Shown here: positions 45,767 to 53,996 of the stretch, piece after piece
Layout: every line of letters starts with the position of its first letter
How positions within the stretch are numbered: position 1 is the stretch's first letter
NCBI GenBank assembly: GCA_013816805.1
Contig: JACDDS010000008.1
Span: forward strand, 1 to 64,000
Direction: 5' to 3'
Length of the DNA stretch: 64,000 nt
Source: Chitinophagales bacterium
GTDB taxonomy: Bacteria > Bacteroidota > Bacteroidia > Chitinophagales > UBA10324
Translations under genes and position numbers: made by a program
The notes under the pieces: generated by a model
Databases searched by the model: none
What the model saw: the letters and a program-made list of their open reading frames with translations, nothing else
Told to the model about the DNA's origin: nothing

Positions 45767-46414
45767 ATGAACGTCAATAACTTTATTAGTTTTTTAGTCC
45801 CGAAGGATAAAAAATTTTATCCGTTGTTTGAACGGGCTGCGGCCAACCTAAAAGAATGTGCGAATAACCTGTACCTCGCCGTTACTGCATCATCTCCTGA
45901 CCGGCGGATTGAATATATGCGCAAGGTGGCTCAGCTTGAGCATACGGGAGACGAGATAGCTCATGAGGTTTTTAGTGAGCTGGGGAAGAACTTTATTACC
46001 CCTTTCGACCGGGAAGACATACACCGGCTTACTTCTCATATGGACGATGTGCTGGATTATATTCATGGCGCTTCCAAGCGGATGGAGCTATACAGGATTA
46101 CTAATTTTTCACCCGACATTGTCAAGCTCGCTGAGCTGATACAAACAGGCAGCAATGAGCTTTATATAGCCGTGATGGAATTGCGAAACCTTAAAAACCT
46201 GAGAAGGATCACGGATGCTTGCGTAAGGATCAATAGTATTGAGAACCATGCGGACGATATCTTTGACAAAGCCGTTGCTAATCTCTTTGAAACGGAAAAA
46301 AATGCAATAGAATTAATAAAAATGAAAGAGATATTACAGGCGCTTGAAACGGCTACCGATAAATGTGAGGATTGCGCAAATGTGCTCGAATCGATCATTA
46401 TTAAATCGGCGTAA
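45767..46414 (+). CDS. DUF47/PhoU-like accessory protein of Pit
   Basis: A 215-residue all-helical protein of the TIGR00153 family, distantly related to PhoU. Recognisable parts are LEHTGDEIAHEVF near 60, TPFDREDIHRL near 83, RMELY and a C-terminal CEDCANVLESIIIKSA. Members are usually encoded next to a Pit phosphate transporter and are thought to regulate it. The pit gene begins 18 bases downstream on the same strand, so the two form an operon divergent from pst. Confidence 0.9.
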   Translation: MNVNNFISFLVPKDKKFYPLFERAAANLKECANNLYLAVTASSPDRRIEYMRKVAQLEHTGDEIAHEVFSELGKNFITPFDREDIHRLTSHMDDVLDYIHGASKRMELYRITNFSPDIVKLAELIQTGSNELYIAVMELRNLKNLRRITDACVRINSIENHADDIFDKAVANLFETEKNAIELIKMKEILQALETATDKCEDCANVLESIIIKSA

Positions 46415-46432
46415 GACAACCATCTATTTATT

Positions 46433-47416
46433 ATGATCCTTCTTATAATAGTAATTGGCCTTGCCTTAGCCTTTGATGTAATTAATGGTTTCCACGATGC
46501 CGCTAATTCTATTGCTACTATAGTTTCTACAAAAGTATTGTCACCTGGGGCAGCGGTGATCTGGGCAGCATTTTTCAACTTCATTGCTTTTCTTGTTTTC
46601 GGATTGCATGTTGCTTCTACTGTTGGGAAAGGGATTGTTCACCCAGAGATAGTTACGCTGCAGGTGGTCCTGAGTGGCTTAATAGCAGCCATTATCTGGA
46701 ACTTATTTACATGGTACTACGGTGTTCCATCAAGCTCTTCACACACTCTTGTAGGTGGCTTCGCCGGGGCTGCCATAGCTAAAGCAGGCGTAGGGGCCGT
46801 ATTCAGCAATGAACTATTCCGCATCATCAGCTTTATTTTCCTTGCCCCCGTAATCGGGATGGTCGTTGCATTCTTTCTTGCTGTATTGCTCATGTATATT
46901 TTCAGGCGGTCGATACCGCATAAAGTTGATAATCTATTCAGGCGGCTGCAATTAGTTTCAGCGGCAGCATACAGTCTTGGACATGGCGCAAACGATGCAC
47001 AAAAAGTGATGGGAATTATTTTTGCCGCTCTCATTGCTACCAATAATATCAGCAAAGATGCGCCTATTCCGTTTTGGGTAATTATCTCCTGCCAGAGTGC
47101 TATGGCTCTAGGTACGGCCATGGGCGGCTGGCGCATTGTTAAAACCATGGGAACCAGGATCACTCATTTAAATCCTTTCGAAGGATTTGCTGCTGAAACA
47201 GCCGGAGCTATTACGCTTTTTTCGACGGCACAATTGGGAATTCCTGTAAGCACTACTCACACCATAACAGGCTCTATCATTGGAGTAGGTTTAAAGAGAA
47301 GAGTCTCTGCTGTAGAGTGGGGCATTACCAGGAAGCTTCTTATTGCCTGGGTCATCACAATTCCTATCTCCATGCTAATGGCTGCTGGAATCTACTATAT
47401 TACCACCTTATTTTAA
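46433..47416 (+). CDS. pit: Low-affinity inorganic phosphate transporter Pit
   Basis: A 327-residue PiT-family (PHO4) transporter with about ten membrane helices. The two inverted half-signatures are present: NGFHDAANSIATIVSTKVL near 18-37 and LGHGANDAQKVMGI near 183. The tail ends in a helix. Such carriers import phosphate, often as metal-phosphate complexes, with protons or sodium. It is co-transcribed with the DUF47 protein, and its promoter region carries Pho-like repeats, suggesting that this copy may respond to phosphate through PhoB. Confidence 0.95.
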   Translation: MILLIIVIGLALAFDVINGFHDAANSIATIVSTKVLSPGAAVIWAAFFNFIAFLVFGLHVASTVGKGIVHPEIVTLQVVLSGLIAAIIWNLFTWYYGVPSSSSHTLVGGFAGAAIAKAGVGAVFSNELFRIISFIFLAPVIGMVVAFFLAVLLMYIFRRSIPHKVDNLFRRLQLVSAAAYSLGHGANDAQKVMGIIFAALIATNNISKDAPIPFWVIISCQSAMALGTAMGGWRIVKTMGTRITHLNPFEGFAAETAGAITLFSTAQLGIPVSTTHTITGSIIGVGLKRRVSAVEWGITRKLLIAWVITIPISMLMAAGIYYITTLF

Positions 47417-47427
47417 AGGATAGCGGG

Positions 47428-47688
47428 CTATTCGGCCAGATACCGCGCTATATACTGCTCAATAGTTTTGCACGGGATGAATACCGGCTTGTGACTGATA
47501 TTGATCTTCATCAGTGATGCTTCAATCGCGAATTCTCCGGATATTTTACCTATCGGCGGGGAAATATGAAAACTACCCGTATTTCCTGCAGTAGTAAAGC
47601 TGCCGCCGGCCTTGGTAATAGCCTCGTTAACCCTGGAGATAATTGTTGATGCATTTCCCTTGAATGGTATTGAAAATTGACAAGCCAT
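47428..47688 (-). CDS. Small conserved protein of unknown function
   Basis: An 86-residue protein starting MACQFSIPFKGNAS and containing GSFHISPPIGKISGEFAIE in the middle and an amphipathic C-terminal helix (TIEQYIARYLAE). The alternating strand pattern and closing helix faintly recall small polyhydroxyalkanoate-system regulators of the PHA_gran_rgn type, but the match is too weak to name it. It has no signal peptide. It ends 11 bases from the convergent pit gene, and ettA lies downstream of nothing else on this strand. Confidence 0.6.
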   Translation of the reverse strand: MACQFSIPFKGNASTIISRVNEAITKAGGSFTTAGNTGSFHISPPIGKISGEFAIEASLMKINISHKPVFIPCKTIEQYIARYLAE

Positions 47689-47750
47689 TGATAGTCGTAT
47701 TTACTCAATTAAAATATAAAAACCTGGCAATACATGAAGCAACAGTATAT

Positions 47751-49430
47751 TTATCCGGCTACCAGTTTCTTATATTTAAAACGATGAGGTGTGGTTTCGC
47801 CGAGGCGTTTCTTTTTATTTTCCTCATAATCTGAGAATCCGCCTTCAAACCAATATTCTACTCCATCTCCCTCAAAAGCCAGAATGTGAGTCGCCACCCG
47901 ATCTAAAAACCAACGGTCATGCGAGATCACCACGGCGCACCCTGCAAAATTTTCCAGGGCTTCTTCTAAAGCGCGAAGTGTATTTACATCAAGGTCGTTG
48001 GTCGGCTCATCGAGCAGCAATACGTTTGCTTCCTCACGAAGGGTAAGTGCCAGGTGCAGGCGATTGCGTTCACCACCGCTAAGCACACCTATTTTTTTCT
48101 GCTGATCGTTTCCTGTGAAATTGAATTTCCCAACATAGGCCCGTGAGCTGATCTTATATTTTCCTACTTCCACAAAATCAAGACCGTTCGATATCACTTC
48201 AAAAACTGTTTTGTTCGGGTCGAAAGAAGTATGCATTTGATCTACGTAAGAAATCTTTACGGTTTCACCGATATTGAATACTCCGCTATCAGGCTTTTCT
48301 GTTCCAAGGATCATCCTGAACAGGGTCGTTTTTCCCGCTCCGTTAGGACCAATAATTCCAACAATACCGCCCTGCGGCAAATTGAAATTGAGGTCCTCGA
48401 ACAGCACTTTGTCCCCGAAAGATTTGGTTACATTTATAGATTCAATTACGTTAGCTCCCAGGCGTGGTCCGGGCGGAATAAATATTTCGAGCTTGTCTTC
48501 TTTTTGTTTCGTTTCCTCGCTCGCCATTCGCTCATAGTTCTGGATACGGGCCTTGGATTTGGCCTGTCTTGCTTTTTGACCCATCCGCACCCACTCCAGC
48601 TCTCGCTGCAAGGTTTTCTGCCTCTTAGATTCCTGCTTTTCTTCCAGTATCAAACGCTGTGATTTTTGCTCCAGCCATGAGGAATAATTTCCCTTCCAGG
48701 GAATGCCTTCCCCCCGATCAAGCTCCAGAATCCAGCCCGCTACATTATCTAAGAAATAGCGATCGTGCGTAACCGCTATCACAGTTCCTTTGTATTGCTT
48801 TAAATGCTGTTCGAGCCACATTACGCTTTCGGCATCGAGGTGGTTGGTGGGCTCATCAAGCAGTAAAATATCCGGTTCCTGAAGTAAAAGCCGGCATAAT
48901 GCAACCCTTCTTAGCTCACCACCCGATAAATTTTTTATTACAGAATCTCCATCCGATGTGTTCAGCGCATCCATGGCTCGCTCCAGCTTTGAATCAATTT
49001 CCCACCCATCAGCGGCCTCAATTTTTTCCTGCAAATCACCCTGCTTGGTCAGCAATCTGTCCATCTCATCAGCACTCATCGGGTCCGAAAATTTATTGCT
49101 GATATCCTCAAATTCTTTAAGCATATCCATAACTTCCTGTACCCCTTCGCTCACTATTTCCCTTACGGTTTTAGTACTGTCGAGGTGCGGTTCCTGCTCA
49201 AGCAAGCCTATGCTGTACTCTTTCTCAAATTGAATCTTTCCCTGATATTGCTGATCTTTTCCCGCAATAATATTTAGAAGCGTTGATTTTCCGCTTCCAT
49301 TTGTACCAATGATGCCGATCTTGGCACCATAGTAAAATGAGAGATAAATATCTTTAAGGATTTGCTTGTTGTTGGGAGGAATCATTTTGCCAACACCCTG
49401 CATAGAAAAAATAATCTTATTGTCAGCCAT
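47751..49430 (-). CDS. ettA: Energy-dependent translational throttle protein EttA (ABC-F)
   Basis: A 559-residue cytoplasmic protein with two ABC ATPase domains and no membrane part. Walker A GTNGSGKST (about 43) and GPNGAGKTT (about 360), the signatures NLSGGELRRVALC and VLSGGERNRLHLA, and two DEPTN Walker B motifs are all visible. The N-terminal IIFSMQGVGKMIPPNNKQIL and the ARM-like and PtIM linker regions fit EttA. EttA binds the ribosomal E site and gates entry into elongation according to ADP/ATP ratio. It has its own TATCTTTG promoter element. Confidence 0.95.
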   Translation of the reverse strand: MADNKIIFSMQGVGKMIPPNNKQILKDIYLSFYYGAKIGIIGTNGSGKSTLLNIIAGKDQQYQGKIQFEKEYSIGLLEQEPHLDSTKTVREIVSEGVQEVMDMLKEFEDISNKFSDPMSADEMDRLLTKQGDLQEKIEAADGWEIDSKLERAMDALNTSDGDSVIKNLSGGELRRVALCRLLLQEPDILLLDEPTNHLDAESVMWLEQHLKQYKGTVIAVTHDRYFLDNVAGWILELDRGEGIPWKGNYSSWLEQKSQRLILEEKQESKRQKTLQRELEWVRMGQKARQAKSKARIQNYERMASEETKQKEDKLEIFIPPGPRLGANVIESINVTKSFGDKVLFEDLNFNLPQGGIVGIIGPNGAGKTTLFRMILGTEKPDSGVFNIGETVKISYVDQMHTSFDPNKTVFEVISNGLDFVEVGKYKISSRAYVGKFNFTGNDQQKKIGVLSGGERNRLHLALTLREEANVLLLDEPTNDLDVNTLRALEEALENFAGCAVVISHDRWFLDRVATHILAFEGDGVEYWFEGGFSDYEENKKKRLGETTPHRFKYKKLVAG

Positions 49431-49491
49431 ACAGTATCAAAAAGGTTTGGGGTTTATATTGTTTAGTGTTCCGGATATTAAAAAAGGAGGG

Positions 49492-49499
49492 CAAAGATA
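49492..49499 (-). promoter_or_regulatory. -7 promoter element of ettA
   Basis: TATCTTTG on the minus strand, 61 bases upstream of the ATG. A TTG (plus-strand CAA at 49522-49524) lies 22 bases further upstream, a fair -33 position. Confidence 0.5.
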
Positions 49500-49639
49500 G
49501 CAGATAAGAGTTTATACATTTCAACGGAAATTATTTAGTGGAGGATAAATATAATGCCTTAAATAAACAAGTGTTTATACCAAAACATTATCGAATGAAG
49601 GGTTGGTATAGTCGCTAAAGGTGAAAGACATTTACACTT

Positions 49640-50302
49640 CTATAGCTCTATTCTGCCGTCGAGCAAACGAATAATCCGGGAACCGTAAGAAGCATTTTTT
49701 TCTGAATGCGTTACCTGAATGATCGTTACGCCGTCCTGATTAAGCTCTTTAAAGAGGGCCATTATTTCTTCACCCTGCTTGGAATTGAGGTTGCCGGTTG
49801 GTTCATCCGCAAGAAGTAGTTTTGGATTAGCAATAAGAGCACGCGCAATACCCACTAATTGCTGCTGACCACCTGATAGTTGGGCCGGAAAAAGGTCCTT
49901 CTTACCCACAATCTGAAAACGGTCGAGCATATCTGCAACCATAGCTCTTCGCTCCGATCCCTTTATATTCTGATAAATCAATGGTGTTTCTATATTTTCA
50001 TATACTGTGAGCTCATCTATAAGATGGTAAGCCTGAAACACAAAACCTATGTATTCTTTATACAGCTTAGACCTTTGTTTTTCTTTCAGATCAAATACAT
50101 TATTTCCAAGGAAGAAATAATCTCCTTCAGAAGGCTCATCGAGCATGCCGATAATATTCAGAAGCGTTGATTTACCGGATCCGGAAGGTCCCATAATGGA
50201 AATGAATTCACCTTCCTTAACATCAAGATCCACATTATTAATAATATAAGTTTTACCGGGCCCTACGGAATACCATTTAGTAATGCCTTGCAGGTGGATC
50301 AT
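49640..50302 (-). CDS. ABC transporter ATP-binding protein (LolD/MacB type)
   Basis: A 220-residue ATPase. Walker A is GPSGSGKSTLL at residues 38-48, Walker B LLLADEPTGNLNS. The signature reads LSGGQQQLVGIARAL, where leucine replaces the arginine that usually follows QQQ. The family partners FtsX-like permeases in exporting lipoproteins, peptides or drugs, or in signalling across the membrane. The permease is encoded 57 bases upstream on the same strand, so the pair forms an operon; the substrate is unknown. Confidence 0.9.
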   Translation of the reverse strand: MIHLQGITKWYSVGPGKTYIINNVDLDVKEGEFISIMGPSGSGKSTLLNIIGMLDEPSEGDYFFLGNNVFDLKEKQRSKLYKEYIGFVFQAYHLIDELTVYENIETPLIYQNIKGSERRAMVADMLDRFQIVGKKDLFPAQLSGGQQQLVGIARALIANPKLLLADEPTGNLNSKQGEEIMALFKELNQDGVTIIQVTHSEKNASYGSRIIRLLDGRIEL

Positions 50303-50359
50303 GAATTTTTAGGGATTAAAAGGATTTAGGTTAAAAAGTGTAAGGTTGAAGGTAAAAGG

Positions 50360-52783
50360 CTATTCCGTCCTTAACGACTTTACGGGATTGGCAATAGCAG
50401 CTTTAATTGCATGAAAGCTTACGGTGATCATAGATATGGTTATAATAATTATAGCAGCTACCGCGAATGTCCACCAATCGATGCTGACCCGATAGGAATA
50501 ATCCTGCAGCCACTTATTCATACCAAACCATGCTATTGGAAAAGCAATAATTGCTGCAACTATCACCAGCCTGATAAAGTACTTGGAAAGCAGAGCAACA
50601 ATATTGCTGACGGTGGCACCCAAAACCTTACGAATGCCGATCTCTTTTGTTCGCTGTTCGGCTGCATAGGTTACCAATCCGAATAAGCCAAGGCAACCAA
50701 TTAAAATAGCCAGAATAGCAAAAGAGACGAAAATTTTACCTATTCGCTGCTCAGAAAGATAGGTGTTATTGAAATCATCATTCATAAAAGAATATGCAAA
50801 GGGTTGACCCGGGGCCATCGTTTTCCACTTATCCTGAACCTGCCTGATAAGGCCAGGAATGTTGCTGGTATTGATCCGTAACGCTATGCTTCCATGCTCC
50901 TCGCGGTCAAAGAGCACCATTGGCGTTACCTGCTCACGAAGCGAATTAAAGTTAAAGTCCTTTACAACGCCGATAATGTTATAAGCAGAAACTGCTTTGG
51001 TTTGAAGATTCTTAAGAAGGTAGAGTTTTTGATTAATGGGATCTTTAAAGCTCAAAAGCTTTGCCGCAGATTCATTAATGATTATTGCATCTGAATCGGT
51101 TGCAAATTGTGAAGAGAAGTTTCTTCCCTTTACCATCTGCATGCCAAGCGTGGGAATATAATTTTCATCCACTAGCCAATTTTGCATGGATACCGATTTG
51201 TGCTGGTCAAGCGTAGGGTCTTCAAATAAAGGGCTGTCACTTCTATACGATCCTGTAGGCAAATATCCTGTGAGCGTAGCGCGTTGTACGCCGGCTAGCT
51301 TTAATAATTCAGCTTCGAATGTCTTTGCCTGTTTACCAAGCGGGTAACAATTTTGAATTACAAGTACCTGCTCACGATTATAGCCCAGATTTTTATTGCG
51401 GATATAATTAAGCTGATTATAGATTACAATGGTTCCAACAATAAGAATGATAGAAGTAGCAAATTGAAAAACCACCAGGCTGCTGCGGAGCCAGCTTCCT
51501 TTAAAGCCTGAGGAAAATTTTCCTTTCAATACTTCAATTGGTTTGAAGCGTGAAAGAAAAAATGCAGGATAGCTTCCTGCCAGCAATCCCACAATCAGCA
51601 CCAGCGCAAGCAGCAATGGAACTACCCGGGAAATAGACACCGACCCTATACTGATTTCTTTGCCGGATAGCTGATTGAAATAAGGTAATAAGAGAAGCAC
51701 TATAACTAGCGCAAGCAGTAAAGAAAAAAAACTAATTAGGGTGGATTCTGTGAGAAATTGAAAAATAAGGTTTGATCTTAATGATCCTGCAACCTTACGA
51801 ATTCCCACTTCTTTTGCACGGTTTACAGAACGTGCTGTAGATAGGTTCATAAAGTTGACACAGGCAATGATGAGGATTAAAACCGCGATAATGGAAAAAA
51901 TATAAACGTAGCGTATATCACTGTTTGCACTTAACTCTGCCACTTTGTTTGAGTGCAAATGAATTTGTGTAAGTGGCGTGAGTGAATAGTAAACGTGAGT
52001 TCCGCTCTTCAGCATATTTTCCTTTGATACATTCAGCATCTGCTGCGCTTGCGGAAAAACATACTTATTTACAATTTCATCGAGATGCGATTCAAATTTT
52101 TTACCATCCACCCCGGGCTTTAAAAGCACATATGTATTGAAATTATTACTGAGCCAGTTATCCTGTTTTGCTTCCGGTGATTGGCTCAGTGAGACAAAAA
52201 AATCATAATTGAAGTGCGACTGACGGGGTACGTTTTCAATCACACCGGTAATTTTATAATTGCCTGTATCATTGATTGTGAAATTTTGTCCTACAACATC
52301 GGTTCGGTTGAAGTATTTCATTGCAATATCTCTGGTGACCACGATTGACTTCGGATCTGATAAAGCATTGTTTGCATTGCCTGCTATCATGGGAAGTGTA
52401 AAAACAGAGAACAACGAAGAGTCAGCATAGATGACCCTGTTTTCCTGGATGTTTTCATTTCCTTTTCTTACCAAAAATCCACCATAGTCCCGGAAGCGGA
52501 CTGCAGCTTCTACCTGAGGGTATTCCTTTAACATAACAGAGCTCAATTGCGGTGGTGAGACAGCAAGGATGAAGTGAGCGCCGCCGAACTGAATATCTGC
52601 ATCCGTGCGGTAAACGCGACCCGCATTTTTATTATACCGGTCGTAGTTCAATTCATCCTGAACGAAAAGCAATATCAATATGCAGGTGGCCAAGCCTACC
52701 GACAAACCTATAATGTTGATCAGTGAGAATCCTTTATTTTTCCTGAGATTGCGTAAAGCGACTTTAAGGTAATTTCTAATCAT
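50360..52783 (-). CDS. FtsX-like ABC permease (MacB-type, duplicated core)
   Basis: An 807-residue membrane protein with the topology of long Bacteroidota FtsX-like permeases: an N-terminal helix (about 20-42), a periplasmic MacB_PCD-like domain (about 65-285), three helices (about 290-410), then a helix near 430, a second periplasmic domain (about 455-670) and three C-terminal helices. The cytoplasmic-face motif RAKEVGIRKVAGS near 330 is repeated as RTKEIGIRKVLGATV near 705, as expected for an internal duplication. It functions with the ATPase at 49640-50302. A pair of dyad-like direct repeats lies upstream. Confidence 0.92.
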   Translation of the reverse strand: MIRNYLKVALRNLRKNKGFSLINIIGLSVGLATCILILLFVQDELNYDRYNKNAGRVYRTDADIQFGGAHFILAVSPPQLSSVMLKEYPQVEAAVRFRDYGGFLVRKGNENIQENRVIYADSSLFSVFTLPMIAGNANNALSDPKSIVVTRDIAMKYFNRTDVVGQNFTINDTGNYKITGVIENVPRQSHFNYDFFVSLSQSPEAKQDNWLSNNFNTYVLLKPGVDGKKFESHLDEIVNKYVFPQAQQMLNVSKENMLKSGTHVYYSLTPLTQIHLHSNKVAELSANSDIRYVYIFSIIAVLILIIACVNFMNLSTARSVNRAKEVGIRKVAGSLRSNLIFQFLTESTLISFFSLLLALVIVLLLLPYFNQLSGKEISIGSVSISRVVPLLLALVLIVGLLAGSYPAFFLSRFKPIEVLKGKFSSGFKGSWLRSSLVVFQFATSIILIVGTIVIYNQLNYIRNKNLGYNREQVLVIQNCYPLGKQAKTFEAELLKLAGVQRATLTGYLPTGSYRSDSPLFEDPTLDQHKSVSMQNWLVDENYIPTLGMQMVKGRNFSSQFATDSDAIIINESAAKLLSFKDPINQKLYLLKNLQTKAVSAYNIIGVVKDFNFNSLREQVTPMVLFDREEHGSIALRINTSNIPGLIRQVQDKWKTMAPGQPFAYSFMNDDFNNTYLSEQRIGKIFVSFAILAILIGCLGLFGLVTYAAEQRTKEIGIRKVLGATVSNIVALLSKYFIRLVIVAAIIAFPIAWFGMNKWLQDYSYRVSIDWWTFAVAAIIIITISMITVSFHAIKAAIANPVKSLRTE

Positions 52784-53099
52784 GTCAATTGGTTGTCACT
52801 ATAATTATAAAGCGATGCATTCCAGGTAATTGTTACAGAAGAAGTAAAAGGAGATAAAAACTATTCGTCCTGACAGGAATATGCCAGAAAAAAGAGTTTA
52901 TGATTTACAGCGACTTAATTATGAAGAGCATGAAAACTTGTTCGCATTTGATACAAGGCCTGTCCGCATTCGATACGGATAAAGCTGTCTTTCTTAAACT
53001 AAAATAATCAACAGTAAATTTAAGTGAAGTAATTAATGCATTCTTAGATTACATATAAGTCAATATTTAATCATAAATTTCGCTTTCAAAAAAATCGCT
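52784..53099. other. Intergenic region between the permease gene and the YtxH-like gene
   Basis: A 316-base divergent gap with a pair of 16-base direct repeats at 52939-52954 and 52961-52976. No TAnnTTTG element was convincing on either side; the region near 53070 is AT-rich. No open frame worth calling. Confidence 0.45.
52939..52976. repeat. Two 16-bp repeats with a 22-bp period, each with dyad symmetry
   Basis: TGTTCGCATTTGATAC (52939-52954) and TGTCCGCATTCGATAC (52961-52976) agree at 14 of 16 bases and start 22 bp apart, two turns of the helix. The first is flanked by CTTGT/ACAAG arms and the second contains TCCG/CGGA arms. The arrangement suggests two bound dimers of a regulator on one DNA face, 155-195 bases upstream of the permease ATG. 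Confidence 0.5.
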
Positions 53100-53417
53100 A
53101 TGAGTGTAGATTCAAAACACATTGCCACATTTTTATTAGGTGCCGCCGCCGCTTTCGCTGCCCATAAATACATGAACATGACTCCCGAAGAAAAGGAGAA
53201 GCTCTCCAGTACATTAAAGGATAAGGCACATAAATATAAGAGCGATGCCGAAGGATTATCAGATAAGGCACAGGAGTATTTTAGTGAGCTGAAAACTAAA
53301 GGTGGATCAGCGCTGAAAGATCACTTTCCTGACATAGAAAATTGGCTGCATTCTTTGTTCGGTGATAAAGGTGAAGCGCCAAATTCAGGCGGATCTAAAG
53401 AAGGCCCGGCTTTATAA
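53100..53417 (+). CDS. YtxH-like small anchored protein
   Basis: A 105-residue protein. A short hydrophobic N-terminal segment (about 7-24, FLLGAAAAFAAHKYM) is followed by a long Lys/Glu/Ser-rich helical region (SSTLKDKAHKYKSDAEGLSDKA) and a tail rich in Gly and Ser. This is the layout of YtxH-type stress-associated proteins. It is predicted to be anchored in the membrane with its soluble part in the cytoplasm. Function is unknown. Confidence 0.65.
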   Translation: MSVDSKHIATFLLGAAAAFAAHKYMNMTPEEKEKLSSTLKDKAHKYKSDAEGLSDKAQEYFSELKTKGGSALKDHFPDIENWLHSLFGDKGEAPNSGGSKEGPAL

Positions 53418-53503
53418 TCCTCTGTTAATTATTTTTTGGATTGAATATGTAACAGCATGCCTCTGCGTATTTGTATTCCAGCAGATAATAAATAACCTGA
53501 ACC

Positions 53504-53866
53504 ATGAAAAGACCAGGTAGTAAAATAAAAGTTTTAAAAGAATTCCCGCTCAGGCAAATTGTGCTTGTGGTAGTAATGGTGATTGCTAACTTCCTATTTT
53601 CAGAAGCCCAGACCACAACGCCCACGACCCCTAATTTAAATACAAGTCCTGGTAAAATTTCTAAGGATACTTCTTCAAATAAGGCTTCGCCTGCTGCACC
53701 TTCTAACTCCAATACGATCCAGATAAATGTCACACCTTTACCTCCGAACGCCACAAATCCAAATCAGACAAGCCCTGCGATTCCTAATCCTAACATTAAT
53801 GAATCCCAGCCCCCTGATAAGGATTCCCTGTTAAAGGTGATAAGCCCGAATCCAAAAAATTACTGA
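53504..53866 (+). CDS. Small exported Pro/Thr/Asn-rich protein
   Basis: A 120-residue protein with a signal-like N-terminus: a basic stretch (MKRPGSKIKVLK), a hydrophobic core (about 19-32) and a likely cleavage site near EAQ at 34-36. The mature part of about 84 residues is low complexity, dominated by P, T, N and S (TTTPTTPN, NATNPNQTSPAIPNPN), without a fold-like pattern. It could be an unstructured linker-like secreted peptide. The composition is unlike any neighbour. Confidence 0.55.
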   Translation: MKRPGSKIKVLKEFPLRQIVLVVVMVIANFLFSEAQTTTPTTPNLNTSPGKISKDTSSNKASPAAPSNSNTIQINVTPLPPNATNPNQTSPAIPNPNINESQPPDKDSLLKVISPNPKNY

Positions 53867-53996
53867 ATTCAGGAAAAGATATTCTTAATTGATTTTAGAA
53901 GTCTGAAAGTGAGTCTCCATTGCTTTTACAAAAAAAAATCAATCAACAAAAAATTACCCAGTTGCTGCACTGATAGGTTTTATAACACGAATAAAA

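Noticed and set aside
47417-47460. Inverted repeat around the pit stop as a terminator
   Set aside because: The arms (TAGCG/CGCTA) are short with a long loop, and it overlaps the coding end of the 86-residue gene; no T-run.
48231-48662. A 143-residue plus-strand open frame
   Set aside because: Antisense to ettA with no family match.
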